In this document: positions 17,333-25,979 of the stretch, piece by piece
How the letters are laid out: the number at the start of each line of letters is the position of its first letter
Numbering within the stretch: position 1 is the first letter of the stretch
Origin: Agrobacterium tumefaciens str. B6
Lineage (GTDB): Bacteria > Pseudomonadota > Alphaproteobacteria > Rhizobiales > Rhizobiaceae
Direction of reading: 5' to 3'
DNA length: 64,000 nt
Assembly (NCBI RefSeq): GCF_001541315.1
Contig: NZ_LMVK01000050.1
Span: 1 to 64,000 of the forward strand
The notes under the pieces: model-generated
Seen by the model: the letters and a program-made list of their open reading frames with translations, nothing else
Told to the model about the DNA's origin: nothing
Databases searched by the model: none
Position numbers and translations under genes: made by a program

Positions 17333-18070
17333 TCAAAGAAAGCTGCTTTCGAACAGCTCGCCTGAATAGGCCGAATGGGTAACGCCCGCTTCAAGATCGG
17401 CCTTGGTCAACTCATCGACAAAAACGCCGTTCTGCATGACCAGCACGCGATCGCACATATGGGCGATGACCGCGAGGTCGTGACTGACGAGAACAAAGGT
17501 CAGGTCGCGTTCTTCGCGCTGGTCGGCAAGCAGGTTCAGGATTTCGGCCTGGATGGAGACGTCGAGCGCGGATGTCGGCTCATCGAGCAGCAGGATCGGC
17601 GGCTCGAGGATCAGCGCGCGGGCAATTGCCACGCGCTGGCGCTGGCCGCCGGAGAGCTCATGCGGGAAGCGTTCGGCGAAATGTGCGGGCAGGCCCACCT
17701 GCTGCAGGGCGGCAGGAACCTTCGACCAGCCATCGCCAAGCCCCATCGCGCGGATCGGTTCGGCGAGCGCCCGGCCGATGCGGTGGCGTGGGTGCAGCGA
17801 ACCGTAGGGGTCCTGAAATACCATCTGGGCCAGTTTCAGTTCGTCGCGGCTGCGGGTCTTGCCGACCGGTTTGCCGTTAAAGCTGATCGAGCCGGTCCAG
17901 CCGGCTCCCAGCCCCGCCAGCGACCGCAGCAGGGTCGACTTGCCGCAACCGCTTTCGCCGACGATGCCAAGGGTTTCGCCTTTGTTGACCGTGAGGCTGA
18001 CGCCGCGCACGACGTGATTGCGTTTTTCCTTTTCGCCGTAGACGACGTCGAGCTTGTCTACCGTGATCAT
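17333..18070 (-). CDS. ABC transporter ATPase (DppF/OppF-like)
   Basis: 245 residues with Walker A GESGCGKST, Q-loop VFQDPYGSLHPR, signature [14 protein letters not shown], Walker [13 protein letters not shown] and H-loop VLVSHDLAV. Shorter than typical OppF (about 330); the C-terminal oligopeptide-transporter extension is mostly missing, as in several NikE-like subunits. Its start overlaps the previous gene's stop by 4 bases (ATGA). Last gene of the four-gene minus-strand transport operon. Confidence 0.9.
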   Translation of the reverse strand: MITVDKLDVVYGEKEKRNHVVRGVSLTVNKGETLGIVGESGCGKSTLLRSLAGLGAGWTGSISFNGKPVGKTRSRDELKLAQMVFQDPYGSLHPRHRIGRALAEPIRAMGLGDGWSKVPAALQQVGLPAHFAERFPHELSGGQRQRVAIARALILEPPILLLDEPTSALDVSIQAEILNLLADQREERDLTFVLVSHDLAVIAHMCDRVLVMQNGVFVDELTKADLEAGVTHSAYSGELFESSFL

Positions 18071-18912
18071 CGCATCACCTCCGCATCGATTGCCTGACGA
18101 TCCAGCACCTTGAGACGCCGAACCGGATTGCGGGGATCGGGCATCGCCGCGATCAGGCCGCGCGTATAGGGATGCTGCGCATCCTCCAGCTTGGTCAGCG
18201 TTTCCACGACGCGCCCGCCATACATGACCAGCACGCGTTCGCAGAAGGCCGCGACCATGCGGATGTCATGGCTGATGAGGATCAGGCCGGAATTATTCTC
18301 GCGCACCATCTCCTCCAGAAGCAAAAGCACATCCTTGCGCACGCTGACATCGAGGGCCGAGGTCGGCTCATCGGCAATGACCAGCTTCGGCTTGGCGAGC
18401 AGCATCATGGCGATCATCACGCGCTGGCCCATGCCGCCCGATATCTGGTGCGGATAAAGCGCCATCACGCGGTCGGGATCGTTGATGCGCACGCGCAGCA
18501 ACATGTCGCGGGCAGCACCTCTCGCCGCCTTGCCAGTCAGCGCCAGATGCAGTTCGGCGGCCTCCGCCACCTGCTTTCCGATGGGCAGCACCGGGTTCAG
18601 CGAATAACGCGGATCCTGCATGATCAGCGCCATCTCGCTGCCGCGGATCGCGCCCATCTGGCGTTCGGATTTTGTGAGCAGCGGTTCGGAGAGAAAGTCC
18701 ATCCGCTCCGCCGTCACGGTAGCGCTTTTCGGCAGGAGCCGCATGGCGGCGCGGCCGGTGGTGGATTTTCCGGAGCCGGACTCACCGACGATACCGACTC
18801 TTTCGCGCCCGACGTCGAAATTGACGTTGGACACGGCCGGAATGGTGTTGCGGCCGAAACGGACATTGAGGTCGCGGACCGAAAGAATGGGGGAGCTATC
18901 AGGAACGGGCAT
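18067..18912 (-). CDS. ABC transporter ATPase (DppD/OppD-like)
   Basis: I start at 18912 ([20 protein letters not shown]); the upstream in-frame ATG would lie well inside the permease gene. 281 residues. Walker [11 protein letters not shown]-loop [11 protein letters not shown], signature [14 protein letters not shown], Walker [14 protein letters not shown]-loop ILISHDIRM, and the C-terminal [17 protein letters not shown] segment typical of the oligopeptide/dipeptide family. The signature has MGQR rather than QRQR, common in this subfamily. Heterodimer partner of the ATPase at 17333. Confidence 0.9.
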   Translation of the reverse strand: MPVPDSSPILSVRDLNVRFGRNTIPAVSNVNFDVGRERVGIVGESGSGKSTTGRAAMRLLPKSATVTAERMDFLSEPLLTKSERQMGAIRGSEMALIMQDPRYSLNPVLPIGKQVAEAAELHLALTGKAARGAARDMLLRVRINDPDRVMALYPHQISGGMGQRVMIAMMLLAKPKLVIADEPTSALDVSVRKDVLLLLEEMVRENNSGLILISHDIRMVAAFCERVLVMYGGRVVETLTKLEDAQHPYTRGLIAAMPDPRNPVRRLKVLDRQAIDAEVMR

Positions 18913-19798
18913 GACGCGGATCCAGGAGGTCGCGCAGCGTATCGCCGGCGATGTTGAAGGCAAGGCTCGTCAGCAGGATGGCGATGCCGGGCATGACGGC
19001 GACCCACCAGTAATCGAGCATGAACTTGCGGCCGCTGGAGATCATCGCGCCCCATTCCGGCAGCGGCGGCTGAGCCCCGAGACCGAGAAAGCCGAGTGAA
19101 GCGGCGGTCAGGATGATGCCCGCCATGTTCAGCGTCAGGCGCACGATGACCGAGGGGATGCACATCGGCGCAATGTATAAAAACAGGATGCGCAGCGGCG
19201 ATGCGCCATAGAGACGGGCGGCGGCGACGTAATCGGGATTGCGCACCACAAGCGCTTCCGCACGGGCAAGACGCGCAATCGGCGGCCATGCCGTCAGAGA
19301 GATTGCGATGATCGCCGTGCCGAGACCGGCGCCCATGGCGGCTGCAAAGGCCAATGCCAGCACGAGCGACGGGAAGGACAGGACGATATCGGTCGCGCGC
19401 ATCAGGATCGCGTCGGTTCGGCCGCCGAAGAAACCGGCCATCACGCCAATGGCAAGGCCGATGGGACCAACGATGATCGAGACCGACAAAACCGTCTGGA
19501 TGGTGATGCGGGTGCCGTAGACAAGCCTGCTGAAAATGTCGCGGCCGAATTCGTCGGTTCCGGCCAGATGCGCCCAGCTGGGAGGCTGGAGCGCGTTTTC
19601 GAGCGCCTGACGGGCAGGATCGTAAGGCGCGATGAGCGGGGCGAAAATGGCGACCACAACCAGAATGGCCAGAATGGCGAAGCCGAACATTCCAAGCGGT
19701 TCGTCTGCGAGCTTTCGAAGCGTCCGCATGGTGGTGGTCGACAGGCGCGACAGGGCGCCGGGTCGATCAACAGTATTGTTATGCGCGATATCGGTCAT
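18899..19798 (-). CDS. ABC transporter permease (DppC/OppC-like)
   Basis: 299 residues with an N-terminal cytoplasmic segment (to about residue 35), then LGMFGFAILAILVVVAIFAPL and GTDEFGRDIFSRLVYGTRI, the hallmark of DppC/OppC permeases. The coupling loop is RNPDYVAAARLYGASPLRILF. It starts inside the end of the DppB-like gene (4-base overlap). Confidence 0.92.
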   Translation of the reverse strand: MTDIAHNNTVDRPGALSRLSTTTMRTLRKLADEPLGMFGFAILAILVVVAIFAPLIAPYDPARQALENALQPPSWAHLAGTDEFGRDIFSRLVYGTRITIQTVLSVSIIVGPIGLAIGVMAGFFGGRTDAILMRATDIVLSFPSLVLALAFAAAMGAGLGTAIIAISLTAWPPIARLARAEALVVRNPDYVAAARLYGASPLRILFLYIAPMCIPSVIVRLTLNMAGIILTAASLGFLGLGAQPPLPEWGAMISSGRKFMLDYWWVAVMPGIAILLTSLAFNIAGDTLRDLLDPRHARS

Positions 19799-20823
19799 CG
19801 TGTGGCCTCCCGTGTACGGGGATCAAGCGTGGTATAGGCCAGATCGGCGAGGAAGTTGAGCAGCATGAATATGAAGCCGATAACGATCGTGGCGGCCAGA
19901 ATCGCATTCATGTCGCCGATGAGCAGCGCATTCGTCATGTATTGGCCGATACCGGGCCAAGAGAATACGATCTCCGTGACCACGGCGCCTTCCAGCAGGT
20001 TTCCATAGGAAATCGCCAGAACGGTGATGAGCTGCACGGCGATGTTGGGCAGCACATGACGGGTTATGGTGCGTGCGGGGCTGACGCCCTTGGCCCGTGC
20101 CGCGATGACATAATCCTGGCTGAGCTGTTCGAGGGTGAAGGCCCTCGTCATGCGGGTAATATAGGCCATGGCCATATAGGCGAGGATGATGGCGGGCAGA
20201 ATGATGTGTCCAAGCGCGTTCCAGAAGATTTCCGTCTCACCCGCAAGGAGGGTGTCGATGAGCATCAATCCCGTCTTCGGCTCCACGAGGCCTTCGTAAA
20301 AGACGTCGACCCGGCCGGGCCCCGCGACAAGGTTGAGGTTCGCGTAGAAAATCACCAGCCCGACGATGCCGAACCAGAAGACCGGTATCGAATGCCCGAC
20401 AAGCGCAAAAACGCGCGCGAACTTGTCGATGAAGGTGTCGCGGAAGAGGGCGGCGGCTAGGCCGAGTGGGACGCCGACGACCGTCGAGATGATGATCGCC
20501 AGCGTGGCAAGTTCGAAGGTGGCGGGGAAGGCTTGCGCCAGATCCCGGGTCACCGGGTTGCCGGTCAGGATCGCAATGCCGAAATCACCATGCAGCAGGC
20601 CGCGCAGATAGATGAAGAACTGCTGGTAAAGCGGCAGATCGAGCCCCAGCCGTGCTCGCATGGCCTCATAGGCCTTCGGGTCCGCAAGTTCGCCGACGAT
20701 CGCCCCGACCGGATCGGTCGGCATGACCCGGCCGATGATGAAGGTGATGCAGAGCAGAATGAAGAGGCTGACGATCAGTTGCAGAAAACGATGTCCAAGC
20801 CCGCGCAGTGAGATCTCCGTCAT
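19795..20823 (-). CDS. ABC transporter permease (DppB/OppB-like)
   Basis: 342 residues; N-terminal membrane segment LIVSLFILLCITFIIGRVMP, large periplasmic loop, then SQDYVIAARAKGVSPARTI (coupling loop) and GNLLEGAVVTEIVFSWPGIGQ, diagnostic of DppB/OppB-type permeases. First gene of the minus-strand operon, divergent from the GntR gene, so the 206-base gap between them carries both promoters. Confidence 0.92.
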   Translation of the reverse strand: MTEISLRGLGHRFLQLIVSLFILLCITFIIGRVMPTDPVGAIVGELADPKAYEAMRARLGLDLPLYQQFFIYLRGLLHGDFGIAILTGNPVTRDLAQAFPATFELATLAIIISTVVGVPLGLAAALFRDTFIDKFARVFALVGHSIPVFWFGIVGLVIFYANLNLVAGPGRVDVFYEGLVEPKTGLMLIDTLLAGETEIFWNALGHIILPAIILAYMAMAYITRMTRAFTLEQLSQDYVIAARAKGVSPARTITRHVLPNIAVQLITVLAISYGNLLEGAVVTEIVFSWPGIGQYMTNALLIGDMNAILAATIVIGFIFMLLNFLADLAYTTLDPRTREATR

Positions 20824-20977
20824 TGCTGGCCGTACTTCCCTGTGAGAACGCCGTCAGCGGCGGAGCCTTTGCACGCTGCTCGCCGCGGACGCGCAATTCT
20901 CCATTGCAAAAACTCTTGATGGTACTTCATCCCGCCTCCTCCCTGAGTTAACATGAAAACATATGACGTGCTGTCAT

Positions 20978-20989
20978 GTCATCATATGA
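20978..20989 (-). promoter_or_regulatory. GntR-type operator copy 1 (TCATATGATGAC)
   Basis: The minus strand reads TCATATGATGAC here, in the divergent promoter between the permease operon and the GntR gene. Nearby, ATGAC-GTGCT-GTCAT (20963-20977) forms a further inverted repeat. The same 12-mer recurs before uxuA (21775-21786), the pattern expected if the local GntR protein controls both directions. Confidence 0.6.
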
Positions 20990-21029
20990 GTAGCGAAGGG
21001 ATTCGTATTCTGCAAGGGGGAAGAGTGGC

Positions 21030-21743
21030 ATGATGGGCGACAGGGTGAGGCCGCGGGAGAGGCGGGCACAACAGATCATCGACAATCTCAGCGCAGAAAT
21101 TCGCAGTGGAAAACTGAAAAACGGTGATCAGCTTCCCACGGAACCGGAGCTGGAGCGCAGCTATGGCGTGAGCCGCACCGTGGTTCGCGAGGCGATTGCG
21201 GATCTGCGCTCTGCCGGCTATGTCGTTCCGATCCAGGGTAAAGGGGTTTTCGTCAGCAAGGCCAGTGAATGGGCCGGCGTGAAACTGACGCAATCCGAGG
21301 TCGGCACCATCGCGGAAACGCTGGAAATGCTCGAGTTCCGGCTTGCGACGGAAGGGGAGGCGGCGGCAATCGCCGCCTATCGCCGCACGGCCCAGCAGGA
21401 AGCCGCAATCTCTGCGGCGCACCGGAAAATGGCCCGCGCCATCGATGCGGGTGAAACCACCGTCGATGCCGATTACGAGTTCCACACGGCCATCGCGATC
21501 GCCACCAACAACCGCTTTTATCTGGAGGCGCTGCGTCAGTTCGGTTCGCGCTCCATACCGCGCGGGCAGTTCCCGACGCTGCCGGAAACCGGTGACGCGA
21601 ATTATCTTCGCAAAGTGCAGGCCGAGCACGAGGCAATTCTGCGCGCCATCGTCGAGCAGGATCCCGACGCGGCGCGAAAAGCCATGCGTGAACATATGCT
21701 TGCGAGCCAGCGCCGATACAGGTTGCTATCGGAAGCGCAATAG
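21030..21743 (+). CDS. GntR-family regulator, FadR/FCD subfamily
   Basis: 237 residues. An N-terminal winged helix is seen (AQQIIDNLSAEIRSGKLKNG, LPTEPELERSYGVSRTVVRE, AIADLRSAGYV), then an all-helical FCD effector domain (EMLEFRLATEGEAAAIAA; metal-binding histidines in DYEFHTAIA and VQAEHEAILRAI). Such regulators commonly respond to uronates and other acids in sugar-acid pathways (UxuR, ExuR, GntR). It is followed 67 bases later by the UxuA-like gene and very likely senses a uronate intermediate. Confidence 0.9.
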   Translation: MMGDRVRPRERRAQQIIDNLSAEIRSGKLKNGDQLPTEPELERSYGVSRTVVREAIADLRSAGYVVPIQGKGVFVSKASEWAGVKLTQSEVGTIAETLEMLEFRLATEGEAAAIAAYRRTAQQEAAISAAHRKMARAIDAGETTVDADYEFHTAIAIATNNRFYLEALRQFGSRSIPRGQFPTLPETGDANYLRKVQAEHEAILRAIVEQDPDAARKAMREHMLASQRRYRLLSEAQ

Positions 21744-21774
21744 TATCTCGACACTCATCTTATTTCATGCGATG

Positions 21775-21786
21775 TCATATGATGAC
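21775..21786 (+). promoter_or_regulatory. GntR-type operator copy 2 (TCATATGATGAC)
   Basis: An exact 12-base copy of the site at 20978-20989, located 24 bases before the uxuA-like start codon and after the GntR stop. This implies uxuA has its own regulated promoter or an internal operator. Confidence 0.6.
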
Positions 21787-21810
21787 TTGCATGGAGAGAG
21801 GAGAGAATCG

Positions 21811-22791
21811 ATGTATGTCGGCACCCAGGTTGCTGCGCGCGATGACGAGGATTTCAGGGTTTGGGCGCAGCTCGGCGTCAAGAATATCAACGCTGATCCG
21901 CCCGGAAAACCCGCGAGCTGGACTTTTGAGGACTTTGAACGCCACCGTGACAAGGTCGAAAGCTTTGGCCTTGTCCTGGACATGGTGCAATTGCCGCTGC
22001 CGTCCCGGCCCATCGAACAGGCGTCGTATCCCGATATCCTGCTGGCCGGGCCGGATCGTGACCGGCAGATCGATGCGGTCTGCAAGATGATAGAAGATAT
22101 CGCCAGGGCCGGAATCCCTGCCGCGAAATACAATCTCAACCTCATCGGCATTCCGCGCACGGAAATGGAGCGTGGCCGCGGCGGATCGCTCAATGAAGCC
22201 TGGCGCTGGGACAAGGCGGATCATGATGCCGCGCCGGGCCTGGCGGGCGTTCTTTCCGAAGACGAGAACTGGGAACGCATCGACTATTTCCTCGAGCGTG
22301 TGGTGCCGGTGGCCGAAAGCAACCGCGTGCGCCTGGCCTGCCATCCGCATGACCCCTATACGCCTCCGGGTTACAGGGGCGTCACCCGCGTACTCGGCAC
22401 GGTCGAAGGGCTGAAGAAATTCGTGCAGATGCGCGAGAGCCCCTATCATGGCCTGAATTTCTGCCAGGGGTCGATCGGTGAGATGCTCGACAATCCGCGT
22501 GAGGAGATCGACGACATCATCAGGTGGTTCGGCAGCCGCGACAAGATTTTCAACGTCCATTTCCGCAATATCAGCGGCGGCAAACTCTCCTTCATGGAGA
22601 CGTTCCCCGATGAGGGCGACATGGACATGGTGCGTTCGCTGAAACTCTATCACGAACTCGGCTATCGCTACATGATCATGCCCGACCACGTGCCGACGAT
22701 TGCCGGGCGCGATGCCGTCGGTGTCGCTTTCGCCTTCTGCTACGGCTACATCGCCGCCTTGATCGAAGCGCTTGATAACAAACATCTTTGA
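21811..22791 (+). CDS. uxuA: Mannonate dehydratase family protein (UxuA)
   Basis: ATG 21811 follows GAGAGGAGAGA; longer frames run through the regulator gene. 326 residues, a TIM barrel. The metal and active-site segments of UxuA are recognisable: ACHPHDPYTPP, LNFCQGSIGEM, NVHFRNI and YMIMPDHVP supply His, Cys, His and Asp ligands. UxuA converts D-mannonate to 2-keto-3-deoxygluconate in glucuronate catabolism. It is shorter than E. coli UxuA (394), as in many rhizobial homologs. Pairing with a peptide-type importer suggests uptake of uronate-containing oligosaccharides or glucuronides. Confidence 0.8.
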   Translation: MYVGTQVAARDDEDFRVWAQLGVKNINADPPGKPASWTFEDFERHRDKVESFGLVLDMVQLPLPSRPIEQASYPDILLAGPDRDRQIDAVCKMIEDIARAGIPAAKYNLNLIGIPRTEMERGRGGSLNEAWRWDKADHDAAPGLAGVLSEDENWERIDYFLERVVPVAESNRVRLACHPHDPYTPPGYRGVTRVLGTVEGLKKFVQMRESPYHGLNFCQGSIGEMLDNPREEIDDIIRWFGSRDKIFNVHFRNISGGKLSFMETFPDEGDMDMVRSLKLYHELGYRYMIMPDHVPTIAGRDAVGVAFAFCYGYIAALIEALDNKHL

Positions 22792-22801
22792 CCATTCCGG
22801 C

Positions 22802-22831
22802 CCGCGACGCCCCGCTGCGTCGCGGCTTTTT
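22802..22831 (+). terminator. Rho-independent terminator after uxuA
   Basis: CCGCGACGC (22802-22810) pairs perfectly with GCGTCGCGG (22817-22825) around a 6-base loop, followed by CTTTTT. It lies between uxuA and the binding-protein gene; partial read-through could set different levels of the two products. Confidence 0.8.
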
Positions 22832-22868
22832 CCCAAACATGAATTACCGATCTGTAGGAGGAGCAGGT

Positions 22869-24455
22869 ATGAGAAAATCATTGATCCGTCTCGCATTCAC
22901 CACCGCCCTTGGGGCCATGCTGGTGCAGGCCGCGCCAGCCCTGGCCAAAACACCCAATGACCAGCTTGTCATCGGAACGTCGCTGGCCCAGGTGCTGTCA
23001 CTTGATCCGCATCAGGCCACCGAAGCAAAAGCCAACGAAATCATGGCCAACCTCTATGACCGCCTGATTTCGGTGGATGGTTCTGGAAAGGTTTCGCCAC
23101 AGCTTGCCGAACGCTGGGAGACAGATGACAAGGGCATCACCTTTCATCTGCGCGAGGCCAATTTCGCCTCGGGCAACCCGGTAACTTCGGCGGACGTCGT
23201 CTATTCGCTCAGCCGCCTGTTGAAGATGAACCAGGCGGCCGCAGCCAACCTCAAGCGCGTGGGTTACAACGCGGACAATATCGACAAGCTGGTGAGCGCA
23301 CCGGATGAAAAAACAGTACGCATCGATCTTTCCGGTGAGACGACGTCTGAACTGCTTCTTTATCGTCTGGCCATGGTCATCGCCAGCGTTGTCGACAGCA
23401 AGGAACTCAAGTCGCATGAAACCAATGACGATTGGGGCAATGGCTGGCTGAGAACCAATTCCGCCGGTTCCGGTCCCTTTACACTCAATCGCTGGTCGCC
23501 GAATGAGATCATCATTCTCGAGGCCAACAAGGATTATGTGGCCGGCAGCCCGAAAATGCGCCGCGTCATCGTTCGCCATGTGCCGGAAAGCCAGGTGGAA
23601 CGCCTGATGCTGGAGCGCGGTGATATCGACATCGCCAGCGCGCTGACGGCTGCCGATCTTGCAATCTTCAACAACAAGGAAGGTTTCCAGATTCAGCGTG
23701 TGCCGACGGGCGGCTTCTACGTCCTGTCCATGAATGCCGGCAAGGAGCCCTTGTCCAACCCCAAGGTCCGCGAAGCGATTGCCTATGGCATCGACTATAA
23801 GGGCATGGAAAAGACTATCATGGGTCCTTATGGCCGGGCGCGCACGGTGCCGGTGCCGGAAAACTTCGAATATGCCATTCCGAGCCCGGACTGGAAGCTC
23901 GATGTTCCGAAGGCGAAGGCTCTCCTCAAGGAGGCCGGTTATGAGAACGGCTTCACGCTCAATCTGAAGACGATCGCGCAGACGCCGCGCATCGACCTCG
24001 CCACCGCGATCCAGGCCTCGCTCAGCGAGATCGGCATCAAGGTCAATATCCAGCAGGGTAACGGTTCGGACGTGATTGCCGCCCATCGCGCGCGGGATTT
24101 CGACCTGCTCATTCCGCAGACCGGCGCCTACATGCCGAATGTGCTGGGCTCGATGGAGCAGTTTTCCAGCAATCCCGACAACTCGCTTGCCGCCAACAAT
24201 GCCGGCAATTTCGTGTGGCGCTCGGCCTGGGACATTCCTGAACTGACTGCCCTGACGGCAAAGGCTTCGCTGGAGCCTGATGCCAGGAAGCGCGGGGAAA
24301 TCTACACCCAGATGCAGGAAATGTTCGTCGCCCAGAAGCCGGCGGTGCTGCCGATGTTCGAGAGATTCGAGCCGATCGTGTTGAATGCGCGCGTGAAGGA
24401 TTATGTGGGCCATCCCAGCCAGACGACCCGGCTGGAAAAGGTTACGAAGGACTAA
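22869..24455 (+). CDS. ABC transporter substrate-binding protein (peptide/oligosaccharide family 5)
   Basis: ATG 22869 preceded by TAGGAGGAG (22855-22863). 528 residues with a signal peptide ending APALA. A family 5 binding protein: QVLSLDPHQATEAKANEIMANL, PQLAERWETDDKGITFHLRE, PVTSADVVYSLSRL, NPKVREAIAYGIDYKGM. It is the only binding protein for the permeases/ATPases at 17333-20823, although it is on the opposite strand beside uxuA. Family 5 proteins bind peptides, nickel or oligosaccharides; context favours a uronate-containing sugar. Confidence 0.88.
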   Translation: MRKSLIRLAFTTALGAMLVQAAPALAKTPNDQLVIGTSLAQVLSLDPHQATEAKANEIMANLYDRLISVDGSGKVSPQLAERWETDDKGITFHLREANFASGNPVTSADVVYSLSRLLKMNQAAAANLKRVGYNADNIDKLVSAPDEKTVRIDLSGETTSELLLYRLAMVIASVVDSKELKSHETNDDWGNGWLRTNSAGSGPFTLNRWSPNEIIILEANKDYVAGSPKMRRVIVRHVPESQVERLMLERGDIDIASALTAADLAIFNNKEGFQIQRVPTGGFYVLSMNAGKEPLSNPKVREAIAYGIDYKGMEKTIMGPYGRARTVPVPENFEYAIPSPDWKLDVPKAKALLKEAGYENGFTLNLKTIAQTPRIDLATAIQASLSEIGIKVNIQQGNGSDVIAAHRARDFDLLIPQTGAYMPNVLGSMEQFSSNPDNSLAANNAGNFVWRSAWDIPELTALTAKASLEPDARKRGEIYTQMQEMFVAQKPAVLPMFERFEPIVLNARVKDYVGHPSQTTRLEKVTKD

Positions 24456-24485
24456 GGGCAAACCACAGCCTCCGAAAAACCTGTG

Positions 24486-24513
24486 ACGGGCGGTTTTACC
24501 GCCCGTTTTTTAT
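24486..24513 (+). terminator. Rho-independent terminator after the binding-protein gene
   Basis: ACGGGCGGT and ACCGCCCGT form a 9-bp perfect stem with a TTT loop, followed by TTTTTAT. It closes the GntR-uxuA-binding protein unit and argues against the very early start of the next frame. Confidence 0.9.
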
Positions 24514-24686
24514 CGGTGGCCAACCGCGGAGCCCGGCCGCGGCAGTGGATTGTCGGTATCATCCCCGCAATTTCAGGGGGTTTTCTCAAGGACTTCATCG
24601 GATTAGACCGTCCGATGACTATTCCTTCCGTCGGGCGAGAGTCGCGAACTCCGCTCACCCACCTCCCGAAGAATGCGTTGACGACC

Positions 24687-25790
24687 ATGAACCTTGCACA
24701 GATAAAACTTCCGTCGCGGCCGCTGAGCCTCAAACGTGGCGTCATTTCGGTGCCGGCGGCCTATTATTTCTCCATTCCCGTGCTTCTGGTGATCACGGTC
24801 GTCATGCTCGTGGCCGAAGGCCCGGGCATATTGCGCGACTATCAGATCAGCAAAGACCCGCTGGAGATTGAAAACGGCGATATCAACGGCAGCTGCAAGA
24901 CGCGCAAGGCGATCTTCACGACCTGCGAGGCGGATCTTTCCTACGAACAGGCGGGCGTGAGCTACAAGAAGGATGTCGAGGTGATGTTCGTCGATTTCCA
25001 TTCCGGCGATTACGAAACCGGGCTGGTCATCTCCGCGAAGAACCCGGAACTCGCAACGATTTCGCTGGGCCTCGACATGCTCTGGAACCGCGTCATCACG
25101 CTCGGCGTGTTCGTCGCCCTGCTCGGTTTCGGCAGTCTTGCGATGCTGCTCACGCTTGTCCGTGTCCTGCGGGTTCGTCTGCAACTGCGCAAGCCCGCGC
25201 CTTTGACCGTCATCCCGGTCGCGCTGACGGCCGTTGCCGAAAAACGTAGCTGTCTCTTCGTGACCTATGCCGATACGGTAAGGGACGATAAAACCAAGCG
25301 GCAATCCTTTACGCATCTGGAGCGGGGTCGCATTCCCGTTGTCGTCGGCCATACCGGTAAACATGATGTGGCGCTCGCGGTCCTGCATGGCAACAGCGCG
25401 TTGCCGGTTCTGCTCGACGACCAGCTGGAGCGGATCGACCTTACGGAGCAGGAGCGGGCGGAAGCTCTCGCATCGCTTGCCCCGATGGTCGCGAGCGAGA
25501 CGCAGGGGGCTGCCGCGGCCCAGGCCTCGGCGATGAAGAAAGGGCCGGGCCTGCTGCGCAGACTGGGCACTTTCGTTGCCATCGTTGCCGTCATCATCGT
25601 TGCGGTGTTCGGTTACTGGCTGTGGTATCTCACAAGCGCTCCGTCGCAATTCAACTCGCCCGGAATGGACATCAACAACATGCTGCCGGCAGCACTGAAC
25701 GAGTGGGGTTGCGCCCGTCTGCAGGAGCGTTTCGCCGATGGCCCGGCGCCTTTCGGATGCACCGCGGCAGATTATCGAAGCTGGAAGTAA
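24687..25790 (+). CDS. Uncharacterised membrane protein
   Basis: Not recognised. I choose ATG 24687 (367 residues) because earlier in-frame starts lie in or near the preceding terminator; no strong ribosome site is seen, so the start is uncertain. Three membrane segments are visible: YYFSIPVLLVITVVMLVA (about residues 23-40), LGVFVALLGFGSLAMLLTLV (about 136-155) and VAIVAVIIVAVFGYWLWYL (about 296-314). The first loop is extracytoplasmic-type with two Cys (GSCKTRKAIFTTCEADL). The cytoplasmic part has a VVVGHTGKHDVALAVL stretch. The C-terminal tail ends WGCARLQERF and APFGCTAADYRSWK, with two more Cys. Confidence 0.6.
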   Translation: MNLAQIKLPSRPLSLKRGVISVPAAYYFSIPVLLVITVVMLVAEGPGILRDYQISKDPLEIENGDINGSCKTRKAIFTTCEADLSYEQAGVSYKKDVEVMFVDFHSGDYETGLVISAKNPELATISLGLDMLWNRVITLGVFVALLGFGSLAMLLTLVRVLRVRLQLRKPAPLTVIPVALTAVAEKRSCLFVTYADTVRDDKTKRQSFTHLERGRIPVVVGHTGKHDVALAVLHGNSALPVLLDDQLERIDLTEQERAEALASLAPMVASETQGAAAAQASAMKKGPGLLRRLGTFVAIVAVIIVAVFGYWLWYLTSAPSQFNSPGMDINNMLPAALNEWGCARLQERFADGPAPFGCTAADYRSWK

Positions 25791-25979
25791 AAGCTTCGGT
25801 CGATCACTTTTTCAGGTCGGTTTGCCAAAAGTGTTACAGCTTGGCACGCCGGCCCGGACTCTTTTCCTTTGCGCGAGAAAATATTGATACAATTATCAAT
25901 AGTTGCATTAGAGATTTATAAATAAAGCACTCCCATAGTGCCACCGTGAGCGGTTCTTCAGAGGCTGGGAGAGTGCAGC

